Source: Carposina sasakii (Eukaryota > Arthropoda > Insecta > Lepidoptera > Carposinidae). From it: a stretch of 64,000 nucleotides of DNA. The position numbers were made by a program, and so were the translations under genes. Each line of letters starts with the position of its first letter. Positions within the stretch are counted from its first letter, which is position 1. Below the pieces are notes generated by a model. That model saw only the letters and a list, made by a program, of their open reading frames with translations. It was not told the origin of the DNA and made no database searches. Below, one piece after another: positions 10,116-21,257 of this stretch. The DNA lies in NCBI GenBank assembly GCA_014607495.2, contig CP053148.1:11532001-11596000 (forward strand). Direction: 5' to 3'.

Positions 10116-11410
10116 ACTTTTCACATTTAAAATATTAGTATTTAGGGCTATTTTGGCCTATTTACAAAAGTTTAACAGTCTGTCTAAGTTTACAATTCAT
10201 TAATTTTTCAAGTGCACAGCCTTAATTTATTTATGATACTATAGGTACTAAGTGTACGTGAGGTACGTCTGCATTGACGTTTTACTCACAAATTATAGTA
10301 AAAAAAGAGAAATAAAGATAATAAGCAAATAAAATAGAAATAAGTAAAACATGGAAACTACATTTAAAACTTCTTACTTCCTAATTTTATTCCCGGAGAT
10401 TTCCATTCCGTTCCATTTCTTTAATTGCAGTGTCGATTTTTGAAAGAAGACACATAACTCAATTACTGCATTTTTGCAAATCGGAATAATGTTAAGTGTG
10501 AGCCACACTATTACTATAAATCGTCACAGAGTGACTTAATTTGACCTCAGTTTTAGATGATGGAACTACTGAGGAACCTGTAAGAGGTAATAGATTTAAA
10601 TAGTTTTTTATTTGGAAATTCGAATAAAATACAGCTTACGCTTTTCAAGTTTAGATTAGATTAGATTCATTTATTGCATGTCACAGGTTATATAGACATT
10701 ACATTAAATTAAATATAGTAGGTACATATGACACCCTGTAAGGGCACGGCAAACAATAAGTACAAGTATCTTCCACTTAAAAATCTGTGGGCCGATTTTG
10801 ATGAAATCATAGCATTATTTTTAACTAACACGTAGGCAAAAAGTGCACCTGAAGTCGCGTGGCCACAAGAAAAATAAAATTAGACAAAGCCGATATTTTT
10901 TTTGTATACTGAGTGCATAATAAAGAATAATCTTGGTACGGAGTATGCGGTGAAAAGCAGATATCAGCCTTATGTTAGCAGCAGCGTAGTGCTACTCGGA
11001 TAAATATTATGGTATTAACTTTTATAACATCTTGCAATGGTTGCCTGCCACATAAAATAAACATACGAAACTTAAAACCGCAACACAATTCACACAATAC
11101 CACTAAAATCTGTGAATTGTTTTAGTACTGACCAACCTATAATTTAATTTGCAAATCGCATGACAATGCGGCTTTAGTTTCTGCTTTATTAATCCCGGCG
11201 GAAAAAATGACGAGTGTTATAATTTCGTGTCAAAATAATATAGAGAGAATGAGGAGGGGTCCTAACAACGGCAACGCTTATTCGTAGAAAACAGTGTCGC
11301 TGGTGGGCGGTGCGTTAATTGGTTCATAATGCGCTTCGTAGGCTACATTGACAGTCCCAATGCAAAATTGATAATCGCAATTTCTCGTAACGTTTCCTTC
11401 GTGTTTTTTG
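10116..11410. other. Intergenic, low-information; possible old repeat debris
   Basis: Bases near 10655-10765 (AGATTAGATTAGATTCATTT and following) look like decayed repeat sequence, and 10770-10870 weakly resembles the Helitron-like 'GGGCCGATTTTGATG' family. No gene is supported. Confidence 0.35.
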
Positions 11411-11710
11411 TAGCCATTAAGTGTCCCACAGCTGGACAAAGGCCTACCTATGCTGCATCCACAAGTTCCCATGCCGAGTCACGTCCGTCAACCCTGGCAG
11501 AAGTGATGATCATCCCGCATTCACCGTCCACCCTACCGCTGTGCCGTGCGTCCATCTTGTAGCACCCGGTCAGTGACGATATACGTACATGGCAGACTGA
11601 TGGGTATCTGTTTGACATGCGACAGACATGGCTTGCCCATTTCCATAGAAGTTGCTCTATTGCAATAGAGCGTGATGGTCTGCACTCCTACATCAGTGAC
11701 CACTTCGTGA
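11411..11710 (-). pseudogene. Highly degraded RTE 3' fragment
   Basis: Landmarks of the RTE 3' end remain on the - strand: the complement of CCCACAGCTGGACAAAGGCC near 11424 and of CGACAGACATGGCTTGCCC near 11620. They lie in the order and orientation of the fragment at 136-876, but many frameshifts destroy the frame. It is much older than that copy. Confidence 0.6.
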
Positions 11711-12305
11711 CTGTCACATAAAAAATCCCAAATTTGCTCTTACTTTTCCACTGAGTTTACGACTGTGTCGGTAAAAAATATTATCGTGAACTAGTCCGGC
11801 AGATATTGCTAAAATAGAACATAACTTGCTTGTCCTAAATTAAACCAACCTTTACATAAACAGAGAAAAGTAAAGGACAAATTAAAAGTAAATTGCGGGA
11901 TCTGTGTTGTTAATAGGCAAAGTTAAATACAAAAGATATGCTAAATAAGCAACAAAAGTTTTTGTCACGTGAGAGGTACCTGGGGTGAACATTAACACGA
12001 TTTTCGTGGTAATATTCAGCCCTATGCGCATTGAATAGGGTTCAAAGATTCAGCGACGTATTCCCGTGGGTGTGTACGCCAACCCTATACTTAGGATATC
12101 TAAAGCAACTTTAACTGTTAGCTTCTCTAATTAGCATATAGCTTTTTTGGGAAATAGCCAAATTTAACAAGTTGGGACCTTTAAGATGTCGACATACGAT
12201 AGCTGCATTTGCATTTGTAACGGATGCCAAATATCGCTTTTATAGTGAGATACAAGTATTCTTCAGTGCGTCATCTAGAACTATACACTCGTGAAAATTC
12301 TAAGA
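11711..12305. other. Intergenic, no feature recognised
   Basis: AT-rich DNA; nothing supportable. Confidence 0.45.
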
Positions 12306-12439
12306 GTCAATTTCAATAAACGATCTGAACAGATTTTTTGCATATTTCAGATTAAATGTTCCATTGTTTTCAAACAATATTTCAAATTTGGAATTTAAAA
12401 AATCCGAAATTCTTTATGATCTCTAGTATTGAAATTGGC
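12306..12439 (-). mobile_element. Palindromic MITE, family 'GCCAATTT' copy 2
   Basis: The reverse complement aligns end to end with 1304-1434, including CTTTATGATCTCTAGTATT and the CAGATTAAAT..TTCCATTGTTTT interior. The opposite orientation and shared ends confirm a mobile family. Confidence 0.75.
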
Positions 12440-13798
12440 CGTAAATGACCTAACTCGTTGTTTCGTGTTTTCAATTTATTAAAATCGCCGATAAATTTTT
12501 GGCGTTTGAAATTTTAACAAGCCCTCTATTACATTGTGAATGGTAATTGGTTTATGGATAAATGAATGGTGGTTTTCGATGGTTTTTAGCATATCTGCTT
12601 CTGATCAGTGCTGCACTGATTTCTTAATTTTCTTTGTTGACTATACTTGAATTTTAAGACTAAAATACACACATACATTTATAACTTGTCAGCATATTTT
12701 ATGTATACCTAGCACGCTTATACATAAACCCAGATAGCAGTTCATATTCAGTAAACTTTAGAATAACAAAGGCTTTTGACTACCGAAGTTGGACTACAAC
12801 CTGGTCTTGCATGCTCTGCTTGCTTCCTACTAGCTAGTTTTATATAATGTAACTAGGGTGCATAATTTTAAATAATAAAAATTCTTGAAAAATCTAAATT
12901 GACCTTTGACATAAACATATTTTTTTAAATTTTGTGTATCTTTAATTATAGCTTTTTCAACCAGAAAGATGTTTAGCCCTATCTTAGGAATAAACATACT
13001 CTAACGCCCATCAAATAGGTACTATCTTAAAGTTGACCTACTTCACGCAACTATTCTATTTCGATATCCTAGCTTAGAAGTGACAGGATAAAAGTTGTAC
13101 CTGTCACGTAAGCGTGTTATTAGTTTCTGCCAATACCCTGTAAGGCCGTCCTGGATTAGCGAAGCCTCCGGTAATGAACAGGCTGCGTCCGAGAGAACGT
13201 GCCAATTAGTTTGTCCTTCTTACTACTACTCTTTGCTTTTATGCTGCGATGTTACAAATATAAGGTACGTTAACACTATTCTAGATTAGTGACCTTTGAG
13301 GAGTGGCTTAAGGTGGTAATATTTTCAGAAAATGTCATTACCTAAGTACTTCACTTTTTGGTAGGACTAGCAGCAAAAATTTATTGCGGAGTCAAGAGGA
13401 AAGGAGAGTGAGCCTTTGCCCAGCTATGTGTGCCTATAGGTATAATCTTTACCTGAGTTCGCATCGCCAGATAAATCTGAGAACTTCTAAATCTCGGTAA
13501 GAATTTTATTTTCAAGAATACCTCTTACATGCTAACATACCGTTCTAAAATTCCACATTTTGAACTTCTCACCTACGTAAAATTTTACGGTTATAATAAA
13601 ATTTAAATATAAAAGGCGAATACGAGAAGTCTCCGTCCAAAATTGTGCAGTAACTGAACAGATTTACCGCTGGGTTACTTCAGCGAATAAACATAAGACA
13701 GCTCAGTTTCATACTCGATACTCCTAAGAACTTACGCCCGTATTCTTAGTGATATATACCTAACGTTTTTCTGAAGACCTCTCCATTTGCAAATAGTA
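12440..13798. other. Intergenic, no feature recognised
   Basis: AT-rich. The 64-aa open frame at 13095-13289 has no recognisable similarity and is probably chance. Confidence 0.45.
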
Positions 13799-13951
13799 TG
13801 GTCGATTCTGACCGACACACTTAAACGTTAACTCAATATAATCTTAGTCAGGTCTATCCCTCTCCACTCTTCACGTAATTGGTTGGGAGTGAAAGGGACA
13901 GGTAGGACTAAATTTACGTTTAGGTTTAAGTGTGACGGTCAGAATTGACCA
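13799..13951. mobile_element. Short MITE with ~28-bp TIRs
   Basis: TGGTCGATTCTGACCGACAC at the left is matched inverted by GTGACGGTCAGAATTGACCA at the right. The pairing extends with mismatches through CACTTAAAC and the TCCCTCTCCACTC segment. Single copy in the window; superfamily unknown. Confidence 0.65.
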
Positions 13952-14710
13952 AAATAGTAGTACTCTAAACTATAGGTAGTATAATTAAAAATGTTAATCC
14001 AGATCTTTTAAACCATTTGAACGAAAATAAACACTTCCATATTGTATTGTTAGGATAGCTATACACAACACAGCAATTACATAAGATTTACAATAAGTTA
14101 ACACATAATGAGTGTAGTGCCAATACGAACTTTATCCTAAAATAAATATGTCAGTATAAATTTAATCTACCTAACAATCTATCTTACATGTGAGAGAAAG
14201 TGAATAATAAAATAAAAGTAGATGGTAAACTCTCCATCAAGCTCGTATTTTGGGATCCTATTCAACTTCTTCGTTTAAAAGTTTGTTGAAATTTTTGTAT
14301 CTACCAAACAGCAATATGGGGTATACCTATAAGCATCACGGTATTACGTAATACAGACATATTTTTTACTTGAGTTTAAAAAACTAATATAGAAATCACA
14401 TAAATTTCACATAAGAAGATCCCATATCAATCAGTCTATAATTTTTTACTGTATAATTACAAATCATCAACTGGCTTATTGGTTAAAGCCAGGTAGTGTT
14501 TAATTGAATAAGAGCATACAATAAAACTATATTATCTGCATAAAATATGGATCTTTTCCATCTTGATCACCCGGGTGATTGCAGTGATATAAGCCAAAAT
14601 ATGTACCTACCTCGGTATGTTTACATAATATTTAATATATACGATACTTACATAATATATAAGTCTATGAACAAGAAATAAACTTTATGTTGTTTTAATT
14701 TAACAACAAT
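13952..14710. other. Intergenic, no feature recognised
   Basis: AT-rich; no supported feature. Confidence 0.45.
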
Positions 14711-14934
14711 TAAGCCTCGAGCACACCGGATGCGTATGCGTACACGTAAGCGTAGACGTACACGTACCTCCGAGTTGTAATGTATGGAACTGTATAGGCA
14801 CGGGCAGACCGGATGCGTATGCGTAGACGTAAGCATAGACGTCAAGCGGTGACAGTTCCATACATTAAACTCAGAGGTACATGTATGTCTACACTTAGGT
14901 GCACGCATACGCATCCGGTGTGCTCGAGACCTAA
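14711..14934. mobile_element. Harbinger-like palindromic MITE, full copy
   Basis: ~30-bp TIRs: CCTCGAGCACACCGGATGCG at the left and its near-exact complement at the right. TAA lies next to each end, as expected of a PIF/Harbinger-type target duplication. A second inner inverted repeat (TGTATGGAACTGT / ACAGTTCCATACA) gives the element a nested fold. Alternating ACGTA/GCGTA steps make it unusually GC- and CpG-rich for this window. There is no coding capacity. Confidence 0.75.
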
Positions 14935-16408
14935 AATCAAAAACAATAACCCATCGCGAACATCAGCGACTGACGGCCAGCCGACAGCGTTACCTTGAAC
15001 TTTACATACAGGCTGTAAGGAAAAGCCTGGGATATACTTAAAAGCTGACTAGGCCAAGATTCAGAAACAAAAGCCTCAATTTACTTTTGTTACGTATACA
15101 GTTGTGTATTTCATGAAATTCTACTCGATAAATAGTACAGACTTATTAAAGTAATTTTAAAAACAGCAAAGTTACGCACTTGGCAGCATAATACTGTTGA
15201 GTCCCCTGCTTGCAGCGTCCCAATCTGTGTGAAAAGTGAAAAGTTGCAGGGGATCAAAATTGATAATTCTTACTTACCAATAAATAAATATACACTAATT
15301 TTACAGCAATAAACTACCTATCTAGCGCTTAATTAAGATCCCTAAGGTAAAAAAAATACTAACATCAAAAATAAAAACACTAACTATTGTCGCGTTGTTC
15401 AAATTTCCCGCGACATGGTGCTGCTGTTATATTTCGAAAACTTTAGGGCGTTGCCAGTCTTGCCGGTTTTCGTCTTTTTGGCACCAAGATTACCTTTTAT
15501 GGTAATGAAATCTCCAAAATTCACGCCGGGCGGAGACATTGAAATCTTAACCAATTGCAAGGCCATTCTAGGCTGAGGTCAATAATCGTGCGGGTTAGGT
15601 ACTGACAAGCTGCTTGTTGCCTCGAGCGCGGGATCGAGTCATTACCAAAGCTTGTCTCAAAGGGTTAGGAACTAACTTGAAGCCTAAGTTTTAATTCCTC
15701 GTTCCTTACTTATTATAAGTATTACCTTTTCTGCTGTTTTTGTAATTCAAATACTCGCAATTGTGCAACAAATTAATTTAACTGTGATAAGTGTCGCCAC
15801 TTCGAACTAGGTTCGGTGGCGATTTGGATTAGTCCAAGGATTTGGTTTTACCAAAAAGTTACCCTAGACCCGAAATTTACCTCAACGGGAATTGACCCGC
15901 CGAGCTCCCCCACACCTGCCGAGCATCCCGGAGGAACTTTCACATCGCTGCCTACCAGATCGGCTGCTACCGGGGATAAGTCTCGACCAAAGTTACGTTG
16001 TCTTTATTGTAAACAATTTTAATATTTATCAAAGAAACCAGGATCAGTCACCCACGACCTGTTATCGCGTTCATTTTAATAAATTAGTCTCGTTGTTCAA
16101 AAATTGTTTTTATTTTAATCCTTTAGTTTTACCGTAGTTTTCTTTTGTTTAAATTCATTAACTGGACCTGTCCACTTCTTGCCTGTAAGAGGGGAAGAAG
16201 GGGACAGCGTTTCACTACCTATATATAACAATCAGCTTCACCCTAGACTGTTGTTATAAGCTAAGCCACAACTAAACAGTGGAAACTTTAGAACGAGCGT
16301 GAGCTTTTCAAAGTAAATATAAGTTTTTTAAGGCAAGATTATACCTAATCTTTTCCACGTTGTTGAAGTTTTGTATGAACAGATGGTGTTGGCTGAACAC
16401 TTAGCCTA
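14935..16408. other. Intergenic, no gene supported
   Basis: Mostly AT-rich, with a GC-richer patch at 15780-16000 whose short open frames (15816-16022, 15892-16137) overlap in different frames and have no recognised similarity. It could be an unrecognised repeat. Confidence 0.4.
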
Positions 16409-16978
16409 AGATCCCACTGCAGATGTACGACGCTCATCTGTTTATTGAATAAAACCTTATAATTACAAACATTTACGATTAGGAGAATATATATCTATAT
16501 ATATCTACTGGGTCTTAGAGCAACTGGGCTGCCCATCAAAATATGGCCGATAACAAATTACACTCACGTGTTTTTTTTTTTTTATAAAGTCTCATCCACT
16601 TCATAGAAGTGTATGTAAAGCTTGCATTTCATTCACATTCACAATATTTCACATTCGGTCGTCAGTACCTGGTAGCCCGCTTTAAACGTATACGATTGTA
16701 CCAAGTTCCTTATCGATTATATATGAGTTTAGACGTTTCTACGCTCATGATTTTTCAATGATTATATATCAGAAGAAAGCATTTTTTTTATTATTACGGT
16801 ATAGCGTTACCTGTTTCAATTTGACCGCAAGTAAGGGTTTCCAACTGTTAAAACACTTACGGCCACATTTTGATCAGGCAACCCAGTAGATATATATTCT
16901 CCTAATCGTAAATTTTAGTAATATTGAGGTTTTATTCAATAAACATAATATGAGCGTCGACCATTTGCAGTGGGATCT
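16409..16978. mobile_element. Long-TIR fold-back element (~570 bp)
   Basis: AGATCCCACTGCA at the left end is matched by TGCAGTGGGATCT at the right. The inverted arms extend ~145 bp through TTATTGAATAAAACC, ATTTACGATTAGGAGAATAT and CTACTGGG..CATCAAAATATGGCCG, with about 80-90% apparent identity by eye. The centre is AT-rich and non-coding. The left arm has an extra ATATATCT repeat and a ~15-bp insertion. Confidence 0.8.
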
Positions 16979-17406
16979 CATACTACCTGCTTATCATGTG
17001 TGTACCTGGGCACGAAATTTGTTGGAAGTTTTAGTACCTTGTGTGTAAACTCTTTCGTTTTCTTTCAAACTTAAGTATAAAACGTTATATGTCAGCGCGT
17101 GCCACGACGGTTAGCGTATAGTATAGTCGCGGTGGTAATACGCAGGGATTTGGTAGTAATACGGTACCTTTGCCAAATAATATAATCACACTTTAAAATA
17201 ATCAAAGATTTTTTTCTTGAGACTCGCTTAATATTTTTACTAAGACCGTAGTCGTGAATGATTTTGGTCATACAAAGGGCTTCGGGCATTCTCTCAGGCG
17301 ATAAGCTAGCAACCTGTCACTGATAATTAAAAAAGCATCAGCTATTTACGCTATGCTGTGGAATCTGTTTATTGATCCTGGCTACGGGAACATAGCCGTA
17401 TATATA

Positions 17407-17660
17407 CCTCATCATCAGCCTATTGCAGTCCACTGCTGGACGAAGGCCTCCCCCAGGGCACGCCACAAGACTGCCATGGGGGGTATTTGCCCATAGTCAC
17501 CACGCCGGGCAGGCGGGTTGGTGACCTCAGTTTGTATTTCAGACTATGTTGTCAACACGGGAGGCGCTGCTGCCCACCTCCCGGAAACCCTTAATCGCCT
17601 CGTACGATACCCGCGGGCAGACATGGGGTGTTACGAATTCTACTCTGCGGGCCCACGGGG
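17407..17660 (-). mobile_element. RTE-tailed SINE-like repeat, copy 2
   Basis: The inverse of the copy at 2480-2757. On the - strand it ends in codons for LWRALGEAFVQQWTAIG, then a stop and (ATG)n at 17407-17412, so it carries the 3' end of an RTE LINE. The upstream body (CGTACGAGGCGATTAAGGGT, CGTGTTGACAACATAGTC) is non-coding. The shared tail suggests mobilisation by RTE machinery. Confidence 0.75.
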
Positions 17661-17862
17661 CCATATATATACCTATATATGTGTATATTGGGGCTTAACT
17701 CTTAATCTGAACCGGGTTATTGGACATTAACAATTTCCAATAAGAATTACAAACATTACATAAATTGTTATTAATTTTAGGTAACAAACTGAAGGCGCAA
17801 TGCAAATATTAGGTATATACTTTGAACCTAATATCCATTGAGCATTTTCACTAGAACTTGTC

Positions 17863-17890
17863 TTTCCACTAGACGACATGGCCACGACCT
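17863..17890 (+). repeat. Half-site of the 21130-21257 MITE family
   Basis: TTCCACTAGACGACATGGCC followed by ACGAC matches one TIR of the small MITE at 21130-21257. The partner arm is not evident here. Confidence 0.55.
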
Positions 17891-18007
17891 CTCGTATATA
17901 CTTTGCCCACGAGACGGCCACTCATAGGTCGCCCATTCTCACAAACCAACCTATTTGATTAGTTCTAGTTAGCAGGTATATATGGTTTGGAGACATTTTA
18001 TTTTTTG

Positions 18008-18040
18008 GAATTGACAGTGACAGTACTTGTCAAATTCCAT
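18008..18040 (+). promoter_or_regulatory. Imperfect inverted repeat just upstream of the NDUFS8-like gene
   Basis: GGAATTGACA and TGTCAAATTCC flank a 10-11-bp core containing GTGACAGT, ending about 25 bp before the start codon. The position suggests the promoter or 5'-UTR region. No TATA box is obvious at the usual spacing. Regulatory function is inference. Confidence 0.35.
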
Positions 18041-18063
18041 AAATCACCAAGCAAACATAAACA

Positions 18064-18915
18064 ATGTTTGTTTTTAGAGTATTAGTAAATATACGTACTA
18101 CTCAGGGTCCTCTACGTTTATCGAAGCTGGTTTTAAGAATGTTTGCCAATAAGGACAGTTGCCCTACTCAAACCTGTCCGGAATGGTTGCCTATACCTCC
18201 TGGCTTTCCTCCACCATGCTTGCCGCAACCGGCACCACCCTGCCCCCCTTGCAAGCCCAAACCACCCTTCTACGATAACCCTAGAACCAGATACGATGTA
18301 AGATTCATCTATGTAAATGCCAGGCCGCCGACCACGACCATGAGGGACTTTTTCGATCGAGCCTCTCAGATATGTTTTTGGACTGAAATTGTCAGAGGTT
18401 TGTGCAAGCTATTCCTAACGTAATTAACAATCAGATATTTTCCAAACACATTCGATAAAAAGTCAATATTAACATTCGTAGGAATGGCGGTTACACTTGG
18501 ACACATATTTAAAGAGCCAGCTACAATTAACTATCCATTCGAGAAAGGGCCCCTCTCGCCCAGGTTTAGAGGTGAACATGCTTTGCGGAGATATCCCTCG
18601 GGAGAGGAGCGATGTATTGCGTGCAAACTATGCGAAGCCATCTGTCCATCGCAAGCCATCACCATCGAGGCAGAAGAGCGCTGTGATGGAGCTCGAAGGG
18701 CTACCAGGTATGACATAGACCTCACAAAATGCATCTTCTGCGGTTACTGCCAGGAAGCGTGTCCAGTCGATGCTATAGTTGAGGGTCCAAATTTTGAATA
18801 TGCCACGGAATCGCATGAGGAACTTTTGTATAATAAAGAAAAGCTTCTGACCAATGGCGATCGTTGGGAACCGGAGATAGCGAGCAATATTGCTGATAAC
18901 CATTTATATCGGTAG
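18064..18915 (+). CDS. NDUFS8-like (complex I 23-kDa/TYKY) divergent paralogue, two exons
   Basis: Exons 18064-18397 and 18482-18915 join to a 255-residue protein. The family is the matrix-arm iron-sulfur subunit of mitochondrial NADH:ubiquinone oxidoreductase, which carries clusters N6a and N6b on the path to ubiquinone. Both motifs are intact: [12 protein letters not shown] (Cys156, 159, 162, 166) and [12 protein letters not shown] (Cys195, 198, 201, 205). The TYKY core [20 protein letters not shown] and the terminal [13 protein letters not shown] segment are strongly conserved. Splicing restores [16 protein letters not shown] across the 84-bp GT-AG intron. Residues 1-30 are basic and hydrophobic without acids, like a mitochondrial presequence. 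Residues 33-70 form a Pro/Cys-rich stretch ([17 protein letters not shown]) not expected in the family, and the protein is longer than the usual ~210-220. AAACAATG gives a good start context. It is probably a functional duplicate, perhaps tissue-restricted; the canonical gene would lie elsewhere. Confidence 0.88.
18398..18481 (+). other. 84-bp GT-AG intron of the NDUFS8-like gene
   Basis: The donor is AGAG|GTTTGTGC and the acceptor ATTCGTAG|GAATGG. Without splicing, exon 1 hits a stop at 18421-18423 and exon 2 loses the conserved WTE..RG motif. With splicing the Gly codon is split between exons (G|GA), and the joined sequence matches the family. Confidence 0.85.
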
Positions 18916-19019
18916 GAGTGATGTGTTGTATCGTGTGGTGGTAATGGCTCAATAATTTTGCTTTATTTCATTATATGGAACAATACTGTAATGTAGTTTA
19001 ATTTATAGTTAAATTTTAC

Positions 19020-19025
19020 AATAAA
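19020..19025 (+). terminator. AATAAA polyadenylation signal
   Basis: A canonical hexamer 105 bp after the NDUFS8-like stop codon, within an AT-rich 3' UTR. The most likely cleavage site is 15-30 bp downstream. Confidence 0.65.
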
Positions 19026-19942
19026 GTATTGCTGTAGGATTTTGTTAATACGAGTATACTACGCATAGTGTATACTACGCATACACTTATTGTTTTATTT
19101 ACAGTTTGCAGCTAAAAGAGCGTAATTTAATAAATTCTTTTTCGCACATTTTACTGCTATTCTAGTTTATTATTTTTCATATACTTACCTAATAGGTAAT
19201 TGCAATTAGTACCCATCGCGATAAATTGGTTGCGTTCCGTTTTTTAATTAAAACAAATTCATTTAATATTACTCGACTGAAACAACCTAAGCCATTTCCA
19301 ACTTACAAAGTTAGTTTCGTTTGGCTTTATCTTCACCATAAATAGTTCATTTTATATAATAAGAAGGTATTATCTTTAAATTCCAGGTTCAATCCCTTAA
19401 GTAGATTCCGTGCAGCTCCAGCTCTTTCGCATTCATCTCGAGATATTAATCAGACTTATTTACTTACACTACCACGAAGGTACTGATTAAAAACACTATC
19501 AGGATTCTATTTCTATGTCCATCCACATCTTGTAGGCATCCTTAATATTAATAAACGTGAGTGGAGAAAAAATAACTTAACTTCTTAAGTAACTTTTTGT
19601 GTGGAAAAGTCGAACTGCCCGCATTTAAGCTTCACTAGAATACTTCCGTGCATGTCGTAAGAGTCGACTAAGGAACTCTGATATTCTCCCTGCAGCAGTG
19701 GCTACTCCATTTTGGGGAAACAGCCGTATGATATTTAGGTATATGGTGTTACAATAGAGAATACCTTCTTCGTGGGTGTTATAGAATAAATTTATTTTAC
19801 CTATTTATGTATGTAATAATATTTAAGGTTTCTGACTAAGAAGATGAGTTTTTGTTAATAAGACAGCAGTTAGATATTTGTGTGTCACTTTGTTGTTAAG
19901 GTGGGAAATTATGGTCGGTAATTAGGCTTATCTAATATAGCT
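19026..19942. other. Intergenic, no feature recognised
   Basis: AT-rich. A short direct repeat (CGAGTATACTACGCATA.. / TATACTACGCATAC) occurs near 19050-19083; otherwise nothing. Confidence 0.45.
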
Positions 19943-20677
19943 AAATTAGTCCAATCAATGGGGGGTTTGACCCCAACAATAATTTCTCTGTTTTTATTTT
20001 TTTGCAGGATGATAAAGTAAAGTCAATAGATTACGATTTATAAAAAAAAACAGGATTTTTTCGATTTAGGACTTTGTTTATTTTACCAAATCAAGAAAAT
20101 CACGTATAAATCGCTGAGGAAAATTTCTCTCTCCGAAATTCCTTCTGTATATGTCAGGATATATTAATAAGTATAAAAATGTAATGGAAGCCAGGAATAT
20201 TTCGACTTTGGAGAGCCACAACTTTGATATTATCTTTTTTCTGCTATAATTTTCTTGGGAAAAATCCTATGTTCATTTTTATTTTTTTGTTTGTGTTAAT
20301 TGCTTTGATGCATCGCCTAACACAACAATCCAAAAGATTTTCGTTTCGAAACACAGGTTTTTAGTTTTTTGGCTATATTCTCTCTCGAAAAATTCTCCGT
20401 TTCTTTTTATTTATTTATTAGTTACAAAACACTAAAATAAATCAGGTTTTCAAAGAATCCAATAAAAATTTGGCGTCAAACAACTTTTTCAGTATCTTTT
20501 TCGTCTTTTTTTTTCATCTTTTTCGATTTAGAAAAGAATTTCTAAATCGAAAAAATCTGGATTTTTTATAAATCGTAATCTATTGAATTTACTTTATCAT
20601 CCTGCAAAATATTAGAAACGGAGGAATTAATGTTGAGTCTCCATCCAAAAGATTTCCTCGTTGATTGGACTAAAATT
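19943..20677. mobile_element. Fold-back element with ~150-bp inverted arms
   Basis: The left arm (TTAGTCCAATCAA near 19946, then TTTGCAGGATGATAAAGTAA at 20001 and AATAGATTACGATTTATAAA) is matched in inverse order by the right arm, ending TTGATTGGACTAA at 20661-20673. The inner ~75 bp of the arms are nearly identical and the outer part is more diverged. The central ~430 bp is T-rich and non-coding. A non-autonomous DNA transposon is likely; no transposase is visible. Confidence 0.8.
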
Positions 20678-21129
20678 ATGGTTCATCTATGACTATTAGT
20701 TGACACTTTGGCACCATGACTAGTTTGATCCACTCGCAAAGATACCTACGTACTTCTCTGTTGTAGTATAAAAAATCCTCCCACATACCATAGCGTGAAT
20801 AGACCTGTTTGAGAAGAAAATGTGTGTAAAAAAATAAACGCAAACGTGTACGTTACCAGCATACATTATAAATAGGGCCATCTATTCTAGTTTAGGTATT
20901 CTTTCGTGCGCTTTACATCACGTCAGCCGAGCGTATGATGATTAGTGGGTGATTTTGCGGAGCCGCCGAAGCCTCTACTGTTCATTTTAGGCAAATGCGT
21001 TCGCGAGAGGTCGTTAAGACCCCCCCCGCCGATGTCGAAAGTTAGGTTTTAGGTATAATGGGAGATTTTCATATATTGACTCTTTATTTTTCCCCATATG
21101 CTAAACTGGGCTGTGGCTACCCCAATGGG
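20678..21129. other. Intergenic, no feature recognised
   Basis: Mixed composition with a C-run near 21022; no gene supported. Confidence 0.45.
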
Positions 21130-21257
21130 CGTTTTTCCACTGGACGACACGGCCACGACACGACCGCGACAATGACACAACCACGGCTTTTTTGAATGCA
21201 GAAATTTATCAAATAGTATGGCTCCGTGTCGTGGTCATGTCGTCTAGTGGAAAAACG
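21130..21257. mobile_element. 128-bp MITE with ~33-bp TIRs
   Basis: CGTTTTTCCACTGGACGACA extends through CGGCCACGACACG at the left. The right arm is the complement, ending GTCTAGTGGAAAAACG. A half-copy lies at 17863-17890. The interior is too short to code. Confidence 0.75.

Noticed and set aside
11653..11670. Short palindrome GCTCTATTGCAATAGAGC
   Set aside because: Too short and isolated to interpret in an AT-rich background.
15780..16137. Overlapping small open frames in a GC-richer patch as an exon
   Set aside because: No splice-site pairing, domain or recognisable similarity.
18497..18903. Other frames over the NDUFS8-like exon 2
   Set aside because: They lack any family similarity; the frame with CxxCxxCxxxCP motifs is the coding one.
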